Shown here: positions 8,317 to 17,329 of the stretch, piece after piece
Position numbering within the stretch: position 1 is the stretch's first letter
How the letters are laid out: the number at the start of each line of letters is the position of its first letter
Assembly: GCF_003610535.1 (NCBI RefSeq)
Contig: NZ_RAPN01000001.1
Coordinates: 3,397,320 to 3,461,319, forward strand
Direction: 5' to 3'
DNA length: 64,000 bases
From: Mangrovibacterium diazotrophicum
GTDB taxonomy: Bacteria > Bacteroidota > Bacteroidia > Bacteroidales > Prolixibacteraceae
The notes under the pieces: model-generated
The model's database searches: none
Told to the model about the DNA's origin: nothing
Seen by the model: the letters and a program-made list of their open reading frames with translations, nothing else
Position numbers and translations under genes: made by a program

Positions 8317-9021
8317 ATGAGTGAAGAAAAATACAAAATCCTCTTGGTAGACGATGAAGTCGATATTTTGGAGTTCATCAGTTACAACCTCGAAAAAGAA
8401 GGTTTCAAAGTATATACAGCGCAAAACGGCGCCGAAGCAATCAAAGTTGCAGAGAAGAAAGTTCCTCATCTGATTATTTTGGATGTGATGATGCCGGAAA
8501 TGGATGGTATCGCTGCCTGCGAAGAACTGCGCAAGATTCCGGCTTTACAGAGCTGCATTATTGCTTTCCTGACTGCCCGCGGTGAAGATTATTCGCAAAT
8601 CGCAGGCTTCGAAGCCGGAGCCGACGATTATATTACGAAGCCTATTCGTCCGAAAGTTTTGGTTAGCCGCGTGAAAGCCTTACTGAAACGTACCGGTGGA
8701 AGCAGTACTGCTGCAGCAGCTCCGGTTGAAAATACCAATACCCTGGCCATTGGCGACCTGGTGATCGACAAAGAGCGTTACCTGATTAAAATGAATGGCG
8801 AGGAAATGATTCTGCCGCGGAAGGAGTTTGAATTGCTCTCATTGCTGGTATCGAAACCAGGAAAGGTCTTTACGCGCGAAGAGATTTATTACTCGGTTTG
8901 GGGTGACAACGTTGTAGTGGGCGACCGTACCATTGATGTTCACATCCGCAAGTTGCGCGAGAAGATCGGAAACGATCATATCAAGACCTTGAAAGGTATT
9001 GGTTACAAGTTTGTTGAGTAG
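8317..9021 (+). CDS. Response regulator, OmpR/PhoB family
   Basis: A 234-residue two-domain regulator. The receiver domain has the acidic pair in LLVDDEVD (Asp12-Asp13), the phosphoacceptor Asp56 in LILDVMMPEMDG, and Thr and Lys switch residues in FLTARG and ITKPIRP. After an Ala-rich linker the winged-helix DNA-binding domain ends in DVHIRKLREKIG and GIGYKFVE. It is paired with the upstream histidine kinase and probably forms one transcript with it. Target genes likely include the divergent phosphate transporter (inference). Confidence 0.9.
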   Translation: MSEEKYKILLVDDEVDILEFISYNLEKEGFKVYTAQNGAEAIKVAEKKVPHLIILDVMMPEMDGIAACEELRKIPALQSCIIAFLTARGEDYSQIAGFEAGADDYITKPIRPKVLVSRVKALLKRTGGSSTAAAAPVENTNTLAIGDLVIDKERYLIKMNGEEMILPRKEFELLSLLVSKPGKVFTREEIYYSVWGDNVVVGDRTIDVHIRKLREKIGNDHIKTLKGIGYKFVE

Positions 9022-9043
9022 TAAAATTCAAAACGATATTCGG

Positions 9044-9073
9044 AAGCATGGCTCAAAAGTCATGCTTTTTTTA
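9044..9073 (+). terminator. Intrinsic terminator of the two-component operon
   Basis: Stem AAGCATGGCT / AGTCATGCTT with one G-T pair and a CAAA loop, followed by a T-rich run. It lies 22 bp after the response regulator stop. Confidence 0.8.
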
Positions 9074-9102
9074 TTATCTTTTCCTTATCAATCCCGCTAT
9101 CT

Positions 9103-9828
9103 ATGAAAGTATTTCTGGTCCTTTTTTGTGCCTTTTTTATCCCGGTTTTGTCTTTTGGGCAGTTTAGCTGGGGTGTAAAAGCAGGAGCTTCTTTTTCAGG
9201 TTATCATTCCGAAAGTGCGTCCGGTCTCAATCCGGAGTACAAGTACCAACCCGGTTTTCAAGCAGGCGTTTTTGCCGAGCAGCAGTTGAGTGAACGTTTC
9301 AGTTTGCAACCGGAACTACTTTTCAGCTTTCGACGGGCCAAAGCGTCGGTAAAAGAGACCTATTCGATTCCATCAACAACTGGATACACGACGCTGGAAC
9401 TGGAGATGACGAGCCGCTTTTCACCGCTTTACCTGGATTTGCCGGTTTATTTCAAAATGAATGTAATGGAGGCAAAAACAGGGAAGTTGGCGCTCGGTTT
9501 GGGTCCGGTTTTTAGTTATGGTTTGGGTGGAAAGGTAAAAGTTGATGGTAAGCTTGGCTCCGATGAAACTTCCGGCGAGCAAAAGCTTTTTAAAGAGGAT
9601 GAGTTTGTTTGGACGGACGATTCGGGAAATCAATCGACCGAAATGCTGATGGACGATGCACCTTTCAAACGCTTTGATTTTGGTTGGGGAGGACTCGCCA
9701 CCTACGAATTGCCTTTGGGTCTGGCATTCAACCTGAGCGCCCAATACGGACTGCTTAATATTAGCAACGACGAGGAGGAAGACCTATATTCCCGCAGCCT
9801 TGTGCTCGGGATTTCGTATCGGTTCTAA
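9103..9828 (+). CDS. Outer-membrane beta-barrel protein, PorT/porin-like family
   Basis: A 241-residue protein with a cleavable signal peptide (hydrophobic residues 3-17, then FGQFSWGVKAG). It has alternating short beta segments and a terminal aromatic (SYRF), as in small 8-stranded Bacteroidota barrels. The opening GVKAGASFSGYH and the LQPELLFS strand are typical of that family. Function unknown; outer-membrane location is inferred. It follows the phosphate-type two-component genes but is separated from them by a terminator. Confidence 0.7.
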   Translation: MKVFLVLFCAFFIPVLSFGQFSWGVKAGASFSGYHSESASGLNPEYKYQPGFQAGVFAEQQLSERFSLQPELLFSFRRAKASVKETYSIPSTTGYTTLELEMTSRFSPLYLDLPVYFKMNVMEAKTGKLALGLGPVFSYGLGGKVKVDGKLGSDETSGEQKLFKEDEFVWTDDSGNQSTEMLMDDAPFKRFDFGWGGLATYELPLGLAFNLSAQYGLLNISNDEEEDLYSRSLVLGISYRF

Positions 9829-9844
9829 TTGTTGATGCAGCGGG

Positions 9845-10450
9845 TTAAATCCAGGCCATGATCAGGTAGTTGACCGCAAAGCCAAGAAAGAACCCGGCGT
9901 AAACCTGGAGTGGTGTATGTTTACCAAGCACAATTCGCGCGGTACCAACTATTCCGGCTACGAAAATCAGGCTAGCCAGCAATAGTGAGCTGTTAATATT
10001 CATGCGTAGAGAGAGTGCCAAAAATGCCCCGATCAGTCCACCGATTCCTGCCAGATGAGCACTGATTTTCCATTTGATTGAAATGATCAGAAGAATGGCA
10101 ATCGTCAGAACACTGGCAATTAAAACGATTCGGTAGATCGGATAAATCGGTACCTTCCCCAGAAAGTAATATCCAAGGTAGTAGAATACAGCTGTGCTCA
10201 GCAAAGGCAGAACCCGGTCTGAGCTTTTATCCAGGTTAATTTTAAAACGCGGCGAAAAAAGCATGAAACTCATGCTGATCAAAGGAAGCAGAAAAGTGCT
10301 CATAATGACGATCAGCAGGATGAATTTCTTTGCTTCGTAGGAGATCAATGCAAAGTAAAATCCGGTGTTCATCAGCAACAGAAAACCAAAGGTTGGCATC
10401 AGCAGCGGATGAAACAGGAAGGAGACAGCTTTCGCTAGTTTTTGAATCAT
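9845..10450 (-). CDS. Degenerate PAP2-like integral membrane protein
   Basis: I place the start at the ATG complementary to 10448-10450, giving 201 residues; an upstream in-frame extension would overlap rpoN and lacks membrane character. The protein has about six hydrophobic segments. Its C-terminal GTARIVLGKHTPLQVYAG resembles the SR-x5-H-x3-D motif of PAP2 phosphatases, but the final Asp is Gln. The PSGH-like motif reads ISAH. Catalysis is therefore doubtful. It lies 17 bp downstream of rpoN on the same strand and is probably cotranscribed. Confidence 0.6.
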   Translation of the reverse strand: MIQKLAKAVSFLFHPLLMPTFGFLLLMNTGFYFALISYEAKKFILLIVIMSTFLLPLISMSFMLFSPRFKINLDKSSDRVLPLLSTAVFYYLGYYFLGKVPIYPIYRIVLIASVLTIAILLIISIKWKISAHLAGIGGLIGAFLALSLRMNINSSLLLASLIFVAGIVGTARIVLGKHTPLQVYAGFFLGFAVNYLIMAWI

Positions 10451-10467
10451 TTTAAAGGCTTTCGGCG

Positions 10468-11922
10468 TTACAACTCTTTCCGCATACGGGCTACCGGAAT
10501 ACCCAACTGTTCGCGGTATTTGGCAACGGTACGGCGCGCAATCGGATACGACTTTTCTTTCAGGATTTGGGCCAGACGGTCGTCGGTTAGCGGACGGCGC
10601 TTGTCTTCGCCCGAAATACAATCTTCCAGAATTTTCTTGATTTCCCGGGTCGAAACTTCTTCGCCGGTATCTTTTTGCATTCCTTCCGAGAAGAAATATT
10701 TCAACGGGAAGATGCCAAAATTCGTTTGGATGTATTTGCTGTTCGAAACGCGCGAAATGGTTGAAATGTCCAATCCGGTGCGGTCTGCAATATCTTTCAG
10801 GATCATCGGTTTCAGCTTGGTTTCGTCACCATCCTGGAAGTAGTCTTTCTGAAAGTCGATAATTTCCGACATCGTTACCAGCAATGTTTGGTGGCGTTGA
10901 CGAATCGCATCGATGAACCATTTGGCCGAGTCCAGCTTTTGCTTCACAAACATCATCGCATCTTTTTGGTCGCGCGATATGTTTTTGCGGTTTTCACTGT
11001 AGCTTTTCAGCATGTCCATGTAATGGCCGTTCATGCGCAAATCGGGTACGTTCCGCTGGTTCAACGAAAGCTGCAGCTCACCATCCTGGTTTTCCAAAAT
11101 GAAGTCGGGGACAATCACCTGGTTCGATTTGGTAAGCGGGTTGCTGTAAGATCCGCCCGGTTTCGGGTTGAGCTTCAAAATCTCGGCAATCGCGTCTTTC
11201 AGTTCATCTTCTGATGCATCGTACTTTCGTAAAATCTTATCGTAGTGCTTTTTAGTAAACTCGTCAAAGTTTTCCGAGATGATCTTCTCGGCCAGCATCG
11301 ACGCAGGTGTTGCTCTTCTGCGTTGAATCTGCAGGAGTAAACATTCTCTCAAATCGCGGGCTCCAACCCCGGCGGGATCGAATTCCTGTATCACTTCGAG
11401 CAGTTCTTCCAGCTCTTTCTCGCTGACATTCAGGTTCAGGTTGAAAGCCAAATCGTCGCTGATGGAAAGTAAATCGCGTCGCAAATAACCGTCATCATCA
11501 ATATTCCCGATGATGTACTCGGCCAGTTTGCGTTTGTCTTCATCCAAATCGGCCAGACCAAGCTGCTCGTGCATCGATTCGTGAAAACTGGTGCCAGCCG
11601 AAAACGGCACGTCAATCTGCTTATCGTCTTTTGAATAGTTGTTCGCTGCTAATTTGTATTCGGGGATGTCGTCTTCGTCCATGTAATCTTCCAGCGAAAA
11701 CTCGTCGCCGTCGCTGTCACTCGAACTGTCGTCATCCGCCATATTGCTTTCTTCGTCCGGCGTGTCGTTCAGCATTTCCAGTACCGGATTTTCCTCCAAT
11801 TCCTTCTTGATGCGCTGTTCCAACTGCACGGTAGGAATCTCCAGAAGTTTGATCACCTGTATTTGCTGTGGTGATAACTTCTGCAGTAATTTTTGTTGTA
11901 AACTTAGTTTCTGAGATGGCAT
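10468..11922 (-). CDS. rpoN: RNA polymerase sigma-54 factor
   Basis: A 484-residue sigma-54. Region I is the Gln/Leu-rich N-terminus (QKLSPQQIQVIKLLEIP, residues 14-30), followed by an acidic region II around residues 50-90. The core-binding and DNA-binding parts come next, ending with the RpoN box ARRTVAKYREQLGIP. It directs RNA polymerase to -24/-12 promoters and needs AAA+ activators, none of which is seen in this window. Length and motif order are normal for the family. It heads a likely two-gene unit with the PAP2-like gene. Confidence 0.95.
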   Translation of the reverse strand: MPSQKLSLQQKLLQKLSPQQIQVIKLLEIPTVQLEQRIKKELEENPVLEMLNDTPDEESNMADDDSSSDSDGDEFSLEDYMDEDDIPEYKLAANNYSKDDKQIDVPFSAGTSFHESMHEQLGLADLDEDKRKLAEYIIGNIDDDGYLRRDLLSISDDLAFNLNLNVSEKELEELLEVIQEFDPAGVGARDLRECLLLQIQRRRATPASMLAEKIISENFDEFTKKHYDKILRKYDASEDELKDAIAEILKLNPKPGGSYSNPLTKSNQVIVPDFILENQDGELQLSLNQRNVPDLRMNGHYMDMLKSYSENRKNISRDQKDAMMFVKQKLDSAKWFIDAIRQRHQTLLVTMSEIIDFQKDYFQDGDETKLKPMILKDIADRTGLDISTISRVSNSKYIQTNFGIFPLKYFFSEGMQKDTGEEVSTREIKKILEDCISGEDKRRPLTDDRLAQILKEKSYPIARRTVAKYREQLGIPVARMRKEL

Positions 11923-12123
11923 ACCGTACTTGTCTAATGTAATCTGTTTGTTTCATGACTGTGTCTGCCGACTTGGCTAAAATCGATTGCAAACACGCTC
12001 TGTTTTTCCAAAATTATAATTTTTATGCTTACATCGAACGGATACTGTTAAAAAGCCGGTTGGAGAGCAAGTACCTTTACAATTTAGAAATGATCCGTAT
12101 TCCGCGGCTTTGCGCAGTTTTCG

Positions 12124-13626
12124 CTAGATTCCATCAAAAATCAGGCCGTCGGAACCACGACGCCGATTCTTTTTCAATTTGAAGAAAGGCAGGTATTTCA
12201 CTTTTTTATACCTCACTTTTGGGCCGAAAAGATTGAAGTCGACGCCAAAATTGAAGCTGGAGTAGTCCGAGAATTTGGGCACGAAAAAGGAAAGCATGTT
12301 GTCGGTCCCGATGTAAAACTGTGCCGACCTCCATTGGTAAAGCCAACCGAGCGGAATGTTCTCAAATGATTTGCCGTAAACGCCAATTCCGGAGACTAGT
12401 GTGGAGTGACTGGAATAGCGGTAGTTTACGAGTGTTGAGAAACTGTTGTGTCCCAGGTTTTCAATTTGGATGTACCGGTTGACAATTCCGATGTTCAGCT
12501 GGTTCGACAGTTTGTAATTCAGGCCGAGCAGGAAGGTTGTCGGGATTTTGGTTTTATAGTTCTGCTCTGTGGGGATAATATCGTAAAGTTCGGCAATGTG
12601 GTCGACCAAATCTACTTCGTCGGTTTCCTTCACCAATACGCCAAGCTCGGGGTCGAAATGAATGTTCTCGATTTCGTACAGTCCCTCATCGAAATTTAAG
12701 TCGTAAACACTCTCTTTCCAGGTGATTGAGCCGAGGTCGAGGACGCTTGCAGTAAATTCCACTTGTGGGTTGATTTTCCAGTTTATTCCGAGATCCATCC
12801 CCAAGCCTGTATTTTTTCGGTTGAAAAGGTAATCGGATATGCTTTTGCCGTTCATCACATTGATCTTTGTGATCACGCCGTTTTCTTCGTTGTCAGTAGC
12901 CGGAATCGAGAAGAACACGTCGCCGTGTGATTGCGCATAGTAGAGTCCTTCCTGGTCGATCATTTGGCCCCCCAGGGTCGAGGCCATGAACGATTTTCCA
13001 TAGTACAATTTCACCCGAATACCAAAATCGAGTTTATGCCGAATGAGCTCGTTGGCATAGCCGAACGAGTACTCTCTGAGGTGAACTGACTCGGACGGGA
13101 AATCCTGGTTTTCGTACAGGCCGACTGTTTCATCGCCGGTTGTGTTCATCAGGAAGCGGGAAAACTCGCCGCCAAAACGCATCAAAACATAGGCTTTTTC
13201 CTTGATCTGGAAATTGAATGCACCGGATGGGGTGTTGATCCCGATATTCAGCAGATTGGCATCGATGTAGTTGTAGGAAAGATCCTTTTTAACCAGGCTC
13301 CGGAAAATGACTTTCGATTCATCATCAACTTCATCGGTGAATAAAATCTTCACCACATTGTCGATTGCTTCGCGGTTGTTGTAGCTGACCCCAATTCCCG
13401 ACATTGGGAAGATGTTGAAGGTGAATTCCTTTTGGTTCTTTAAAAAAGCGGGGTTGTAGCCGGGGGCGTTGTAAAAATCCTTGGTGTGGTAAAACAGAAT
13501 GTTCGACTGACCTTTGGATGTATTTACGAACAGTATCAGCAGCAAAAGCAGTAAAATTAGTTTGCCATGTAACGTTTTCAACTTCGGCTTGAGGGCAAGA
13601 GGACTCGTGCTTTTGGGGTAATGCAT
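12124..13626 (-). CDS. DUF5723-like outer-membrane protein
   Basis: A 500-residue exported protein. A hydrophobic segment (LILLLLLLILFVNTSKG, about residues 23-39) is followed by ILFYHTKDFYNAPGYNPAFL, a start I associate with the DUF5723 family of Bacteroidota. The rest is rich in beta-strand-like aromatic/Gly segments (for example LGLNYKLSNQLNIGIVNRYI), as in outer-membrane barrels. Function unknown. The first 20 residues are basic, so a slightly later start is possible. The 201-bp gap to rpoN holds no recognised motif. Confidence 0.65.
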   Translation of the reverse strand: MHYPKSTSPLALKPKLKTLHGKLILLLLLLILFVNTSKGQSNILFYHTKDFYNAPGYNPAFLKNQKEFTFNIFPMSGIGVSYNNREAIDNVVKILFTDEVDDESKVIFRSLVKKDLSYNYIDANLLNIGINTPSGAFNFQIKEKAYVLMRFGGEFSRFLMNTTGDETVGLYENQDFPSESVHLREYSFGYANELIRHKLDFGIRVKLYYGKSFMASTLGGQMIDQEGLYYAQSHGDVFFSIPATDNEENGVITKINVMNGKSISDYLFNRKNTGLGMDLGINWKINPQVEFTASVLDLGSITWKESVYDLNFDEGLYEIENIHFDPELGVLVKETDEVDLVDHIAELYDIIPTEQNYKTKIPTTFLLGLNYKLSNQLNIGIVNRYIQIENLGHNSFSTLVNYRYSSHSTLVSGIGVYGKSFENIPLGWLYQWRSAQFYIGTDNMLSFFVPKFSDYSSFNFGVDFNLFGPKVRYKKVKYLPFFKLKKNRRRGSDGLIFDGI

Positions 13627-13641
13627 TTGGTATCAGTCGAT

Positions 13642-13692
13642 AAAAAATTTACCTCTTCGGATGCCTTTAATTGAGCATGACGAAGAGGTAAA
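13642..13692 (-). terminator. Intrinsic terminator downstream of asnS
   Basis: A perfect 12-bp inverted repeat (TTTACCTCTTCG 13648-13659 / CGAAGAGGTAAA 13681-13692) followed, on the minus strand, by a T run. It ends the asnS transcript before the DUF5723-like gene. Confidence 0.82.
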
Positions 13693-13779
13693 CAAATATA
13701 ATCGTAATAAGCAGGTGTTCGAAATGGCCTGCTCGTTTTTATCAACTTTTCAATGTTGGTAATTCAAATCCGTTGAGGA

Positions 13780-15216
13780 CTAGAATTCTGCATTCTTTGG
13801 TGTACGCGGGAAAGCGATTACGTCGCGAATGTTGCCCATTCCGGTAACAAACAGGATGAAACGCTCAAATCCCAATCCGAAACCTGCGTGAGGCACTGTT
13901 CCGTAACGACGGGTATCCATGTACCACCACATTTCTTCGGCTGGAATGCCCATTTCGGTCATGCGGGTCATCAGTTTGTCGTAGTCTGATTCACGTTCCG
14001 AACCACCAATGATCTCACCAATCTGCGGGAACAGCACGTCCATGGCAGCAACTGTTTTACCGTCATCATTTTGCTTCATGTAGAAAGCCTTAATGTCTTT
14101 CGGGTAGTTGATCAGGATAACCGGTTTTTGGAAATGTTTCTCCACCAGGTAACGTTCGTGTTCACTTTGCAGGTCAATTCCCCATTCAACCGGGAACTGG
14201 AACTTATTTTTCTTGTAAGGTTTCGAATTCAACAGAATGTCGATGGCTTCGGTGTAAGTACAGCGTACGAAATCGTTGGCCAAAACAAACTGCAACTTTT
14301 CAATCAACTCCATCGAGCGTTGGTCTGCTGGTTTGTTTTTTTCCTCTTCCTGTAAGCGGTTGCTCAGGAATTTCAGATCGTCCATGCAGTTGTCCAACGC
14401 ATATTTGATCAGGTATTTCAGGAATTCTTCCGCCAGATCCATGTTGTCGGCCAGTTCGTAGAAAGCCATTTCCGGTTCAATCATCCAGAACTCAGCCAAG
14501 TGGCGGGTTGTATTCGAGTTTTCGGCACGGAATGTTGGTCCGAAAGTATAAATCTCGCCCAAGGCTGTTGCACCCAATTCACCTTCCAGCTGTCCGGAAA
14601 CCGTCAGGTTTGTCGGGCGGCCGAAAAAGTCTTCTGCGTAGTTGATCTCGCCTTCTTCTGTCATCGGTGGATTCACTGCAGGCAGCGTTGAAACGCGGAA
14701 CATTTGTCCGGCACCTTCTGCATCCGAACCTGTGATGATCGGTGTATGTAAATAAACAAATCCTTTGCTGTTAAAATAGTTGTGAATGGCAAAAGCCATG
14801 GCGTGGCGAATACGGAAAACGGCGCTGAATGTAGCCGTACGGAAACGCAGGTGAGCATTTTCGCGCAGGAACTCCAGGCTGTGTTTTTTAGGCTGAATCG
14901 GGTATTTTTCCGGATCAGCTTTTCCGTAAATTTTAATTTCGGTAGCGTTCAGCTCAACGGCTTGTCCGCTACCCTGTGATTCAACCAGTTCGCCGGTAAT
15001 AGCCAGCGATGCACTGGTATTAATATCCTTCAGTAAGCTTTCTCCAAACTTCTCAACATCGGCAACAACCTGCAAATTATTAATGGTCGAACCGTCATTC
15101 AAGGCGATAAAATTGACATTTTTACTACCGCGTTTGGTTCTTACCCATCCTTTCACCAACACTTGCTGGCCTACTTGTCCGCCAGCTAATACTTCTTTAA
15201 TTTTCAGTCGTTTCAT
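13780..15216 (-). CDS. asnS: Asparaginyl-tRNA synthetase
   Basis: A 478-residue class II aminoacyl-tRNA synthetase. The start is set at the ATG complementary to 15214-15216 ([10 protein letters not shown]); a 27-residue in-frame extension lacks similarity. The N-terminal OB-fold ([22 protein letters not shown]) binds the anticodon. The class II core includes motif 2 ([22 protein letters not shown]) and motif 3 ([17 protein letters not shown]). The core insertion and length fit AsnRS rather than AspRS. It charges tRNA-Asn in the cytoplasm. It is transcribed alone, with a terminator downstream. The 254-bp upstream gap shows nothing assignable. Confidence 0.94.
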   Translation of the reverse strand: MKRLKIKEVLAGGQVGQQVLVKGWVRTKRGSKNVNFIALNDGSTINNLQVVADVEKFGESLLKDINTSASLAITGELVESQGSGQAVELNATEIKIYGKADPEKYPIQPKKHSLEFLRENAHLRFRTATFSAVFRIRHAMAFAIHNYFNSKGFVYLHTPIITGSDAEGAGQMFRVSTLPAVNPPMTEEGEINYAEDFFGRPTNLTVSGQLEGELGATALGEIYTFGPTFRAENSNTTRHLAEFWMIEPEMAFYELADNMDLAEEFLKYLIKYALDNCMDDLKFLSNRLQEEEKNKPADQRSMELIEKLQFVLANDFVRCTYTEAIDILLNSKPYKKNKFQFPVEWGIDLQSEHERYLVEKHFQKPVILINYPKDIKAFYMKQNDDGKTVAAMDVLFPQIGEIIGGSERESDYDKLMTRMTEMGIPAEEMWWYMDTRRYGTVPHAGFGLGFERFILFVTGMGNIRDVIAFPRTPKNAEF

Positions 15217-15470
15217 ACTGTATTTTCTTATTTTGCAGATTAACCCATGGTTTTTTAAAAGAGAAGAACAAAAGTACATTTTTCTGTTGAAAAACATTAG
15301 CAGCCCTGCTCAAAAGTTTAATCATTAGCAGTCAATTAACCTGACCTCGGCGAGTACCATAATTTTCACATTACCGAAAGCTTTCTCCGCTGATCCCGGA
15401 TTTTTGTCTTTGTTTTATTGATAAATTCTGATTTATTTTAGTTCACTAAACCCACAACAAAATCCACTGC

Positions 15471-16025
15471 ATGAGGATTGAGGACCGTATACTATTCAAT
15501 GAAATTAAACAGCGGAACCGCAAGGTTTTCGAGGCTTTGTTTTACGAGTATTACCCGGGTTTGGTGCGGTTTGCCGAGAACTTCGTTTTTAATCCCGCCA
15601 TTTGCGAAGATATTGTTCAAACGCTCTTCCTGTACTTTTGGGAGAATGCGGCGCAGATGAATATCAATCTTTCCCTGAAGGCCTATTTCTACCAGGCGGT
15701 TCGTAATCGCTGCCTCAATCATTTGCGCGATCTACAGGTTGAGGACAAACACAAGCTGCTTTACATCGAAGCGAGTCTGGATTGTGATGATCCCGATTTT
15801 TTTGAAGAAGTTGATTTGAGCCACGAAGTAGAGCAGGCGATTGCGTCGCTACCGGATCAAATGAAGGAGCTTTTTCTGCTGAAATACCGTGATGGTCTGC
15901 GGACTCGAGAGATTGCCGAATTGAAAGAGGTTTCTGAAAATACGGTCAAAACACAGTTGCTTCGTGCAAAGGAGCGACTCCGCAAAAAACTGCTGGACAA
16001 CACATCTTTGCTTTTTTTCTTCTAA
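15471..16025 (+). CDS. ECF sigma factor (first Sus module)
   Basis: A 184-residue sigma-70 family ECF factor. Region 2 spans FEALFYEYYPGLVRFAENFV to LKAYFYQAVRNRCLNHLRD. Region 4 is the helix-turn-helix FLLKYRDGLRTREIAELKEVSENTVKTQLLRA. It is followed by a FecR anti-sigma factor and a SusC with an N-terminal signalling (STN) domain. The expected circuit is surface signalling: substrate binding at SusC is passed through the STN domain to FecR, which releases this sigma factor to transcribe the module. It opens the xylan locus. Confidence 0.9.
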   Translation: MRIEDRILFNEIKQRNRKVFEALFYEYYPGLVRFAENFVFNPAICEDIVQTLFLYFWENAAQMNINLSLKAYFYQAVRNRCLNHLRDLQVEDKHKLLYIEASLDCDDPDFFEEVDLSHEVEQAIASLPDQMKELFLLKYRDGLRTREIAELKEVSENTVKTQLLRAKERLRKKLLDNTSLLFFF

Positions 16026-16076
16026 GCTTGTCACCTGTTTTTGGCTGGGGCGTGTCAAAGGGGTAAAAAGCTTAAG

Positions 16077-17243
16077 ATGGCAACCAAGCCTACAATCGAT
16101 ATTAAAATTATTTGGAAATCGGTTCATGGTCAACTGACCACCGATGAAGAAAAACACCTGCAAGACTGGCTGAAGGAAGATTCGTCTCATCGCAGCTACT
16201 ACCAACAGGTCAAACGATACTACCAAAGCGGTTCTTCTTTTACCGGCTCGAAGTTGGACTTGGACCGGGCCTGGCATTCTTTCGAAGGACGCGAGCGTTC
16301 GGCTAAAAAGCGGAAGTTTATACAGAAAATGGCAATCGCCGCGTCAATCGCTGCTTTGGTTGCCCTCATTTCTTCTGTCTTGATTTGGCAATTCCAATCG
16401 TCTCCCGAAGTTATCACGAAAAAGCAGGTGAGCCTGATTAAACCGGGCAGCGGCAAAGCAACCTTGTTTTTCGACGACGGCAGAACATACGATCTTACCA
16501 ATTCGGGAAACCTGGCTTTGAGCGAAGATGGCATTATCATCCAAAACACCGAGAATGGTTTGGCTTATTCGGGTGGCAAACTTGCCGATGGCGAACTTCG
16601 GTACAATATTTTGCGCGTACCACGTGGCGGCGAATATGTGCTGACTCTTCCCGATGGAACGCATGTTTGGATGAATGCCGAAAGCTCCATTCGGTATCCG
16701 ATTCGTTTTGCTGATGATGAACGCAAGGTTGAGCTGCAGGGGCAGGCTTATTTTGAAGTGACACACGACGAGCAGCGGCCTTTCCGGGTTTGGTCGGGCA
16801 ACCAGGAAATTCGGGTTTTGGGAACACAGTTCGACCTAAAAGCCTATCAAAATGACGAGACCATTACCACAACATTGGTGCAGGGAAGTGTTCGCATTAG
16901 TTTGAAGGACAATCCTGAAGTGCAGGAAACACTGGTCCCGAACGAACAATGCACCTTCAATAAAACCGAGAACACATTGGAAAAACGGAAGATTGAAACC
17001 TTACCATACATTTCGTGGCGAAAGGGCAAGCTGATGTTTGAAGATGAAGAGCTTTCGGAAATCATGAAAACGCTGCAGCGCTGGTACGATTGCGATGTGG
17101 TATTTGCTTCGCAGAGGGCGCGGCATATGAAATTTACCGGCACGCTCAAACGCTACGACGACATCAATGAGGTGCTGAATAAAATTGCAAAAACTAACGA
17201 AATCAAAATATATGTAAACGGAAATTCTATTCGCATTGAGTAG
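16077..17243 (+). CDS. FecR-family anti-sigma factor (first Sus module)
   Basis: A 388-residue protein; start chosen at ATG 16077, since the upstream in-frame TTG adds residues without family character. The N-terminal cytoplasmic part binds the sigma factor (TTDEEKHLQDWLKEDS). One membrane span lies near residues 80-105 (IAASIAALVALISSVLIW). The periplasmic FecR domain contains RVPRGGEYVLTLPDGTHVWMN, and the C-terminal DUF4974-like domain contains ISWRKGKLMFEDEELSEI. Predicted to sense the STN domain of the downstream SusC. It lies 51 bp after the ECF gene, probably in one operon. Confidence 0.9.
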   Translation: MATKPTIDIKIIWKSVHGQLTTDEEKHLQDWLKEDSSHRSYYQQVKRYYQSGSSFTGSKLDLDRAWHSFEGRERSAKKRKFIQKMAIAASIAALVALISSVLIWQFQSSPEVITKKQVSLIKPGSGKATLFFDDGRTYDLTNSGNLALSEDGIIIQNTENGLAYSGGKLADGELRYNILRVPRGGEYVLTLPDGTHVWMNAESSIRYPIRFADDERKVELQGQAYFEVTHDEQRPFRVWSGNQEIRVLGTQFDLKAYQNDETITTTLVQGSVRISLKDNPEVQETLVPNEQCTFNKTENTLEKRKIETLPYISWRKGKLMFEDEELSEIMKTLQRWYDCDVVFASQRARHMKFTGTLKRYDDINEVLNKIAKTNEIKIYVNGNSIRIE

Positions 17244-17329
17244 TAAAAAACGGGAAATGTTCGCACCATTCCCCGTCATTTGAACACTCAGTGTTAACAC
17301 TAAATGTTGGATTCAAACAGCTCAAATTT

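Noticed and set aside
10451-10621. A 57-residue N-terminal extension of the PAP2-like protein
   Set aside because: It overlaps the end of rpoN, is polar and unlike a membrane protein start, and a good ATG lies at 10450.
16077-17243. Plus- and minus-strand ORFs overlapping the FecR gene
   Set aside because: Shadow frames; only the FecR frame has recognisable domains and a membrane span.
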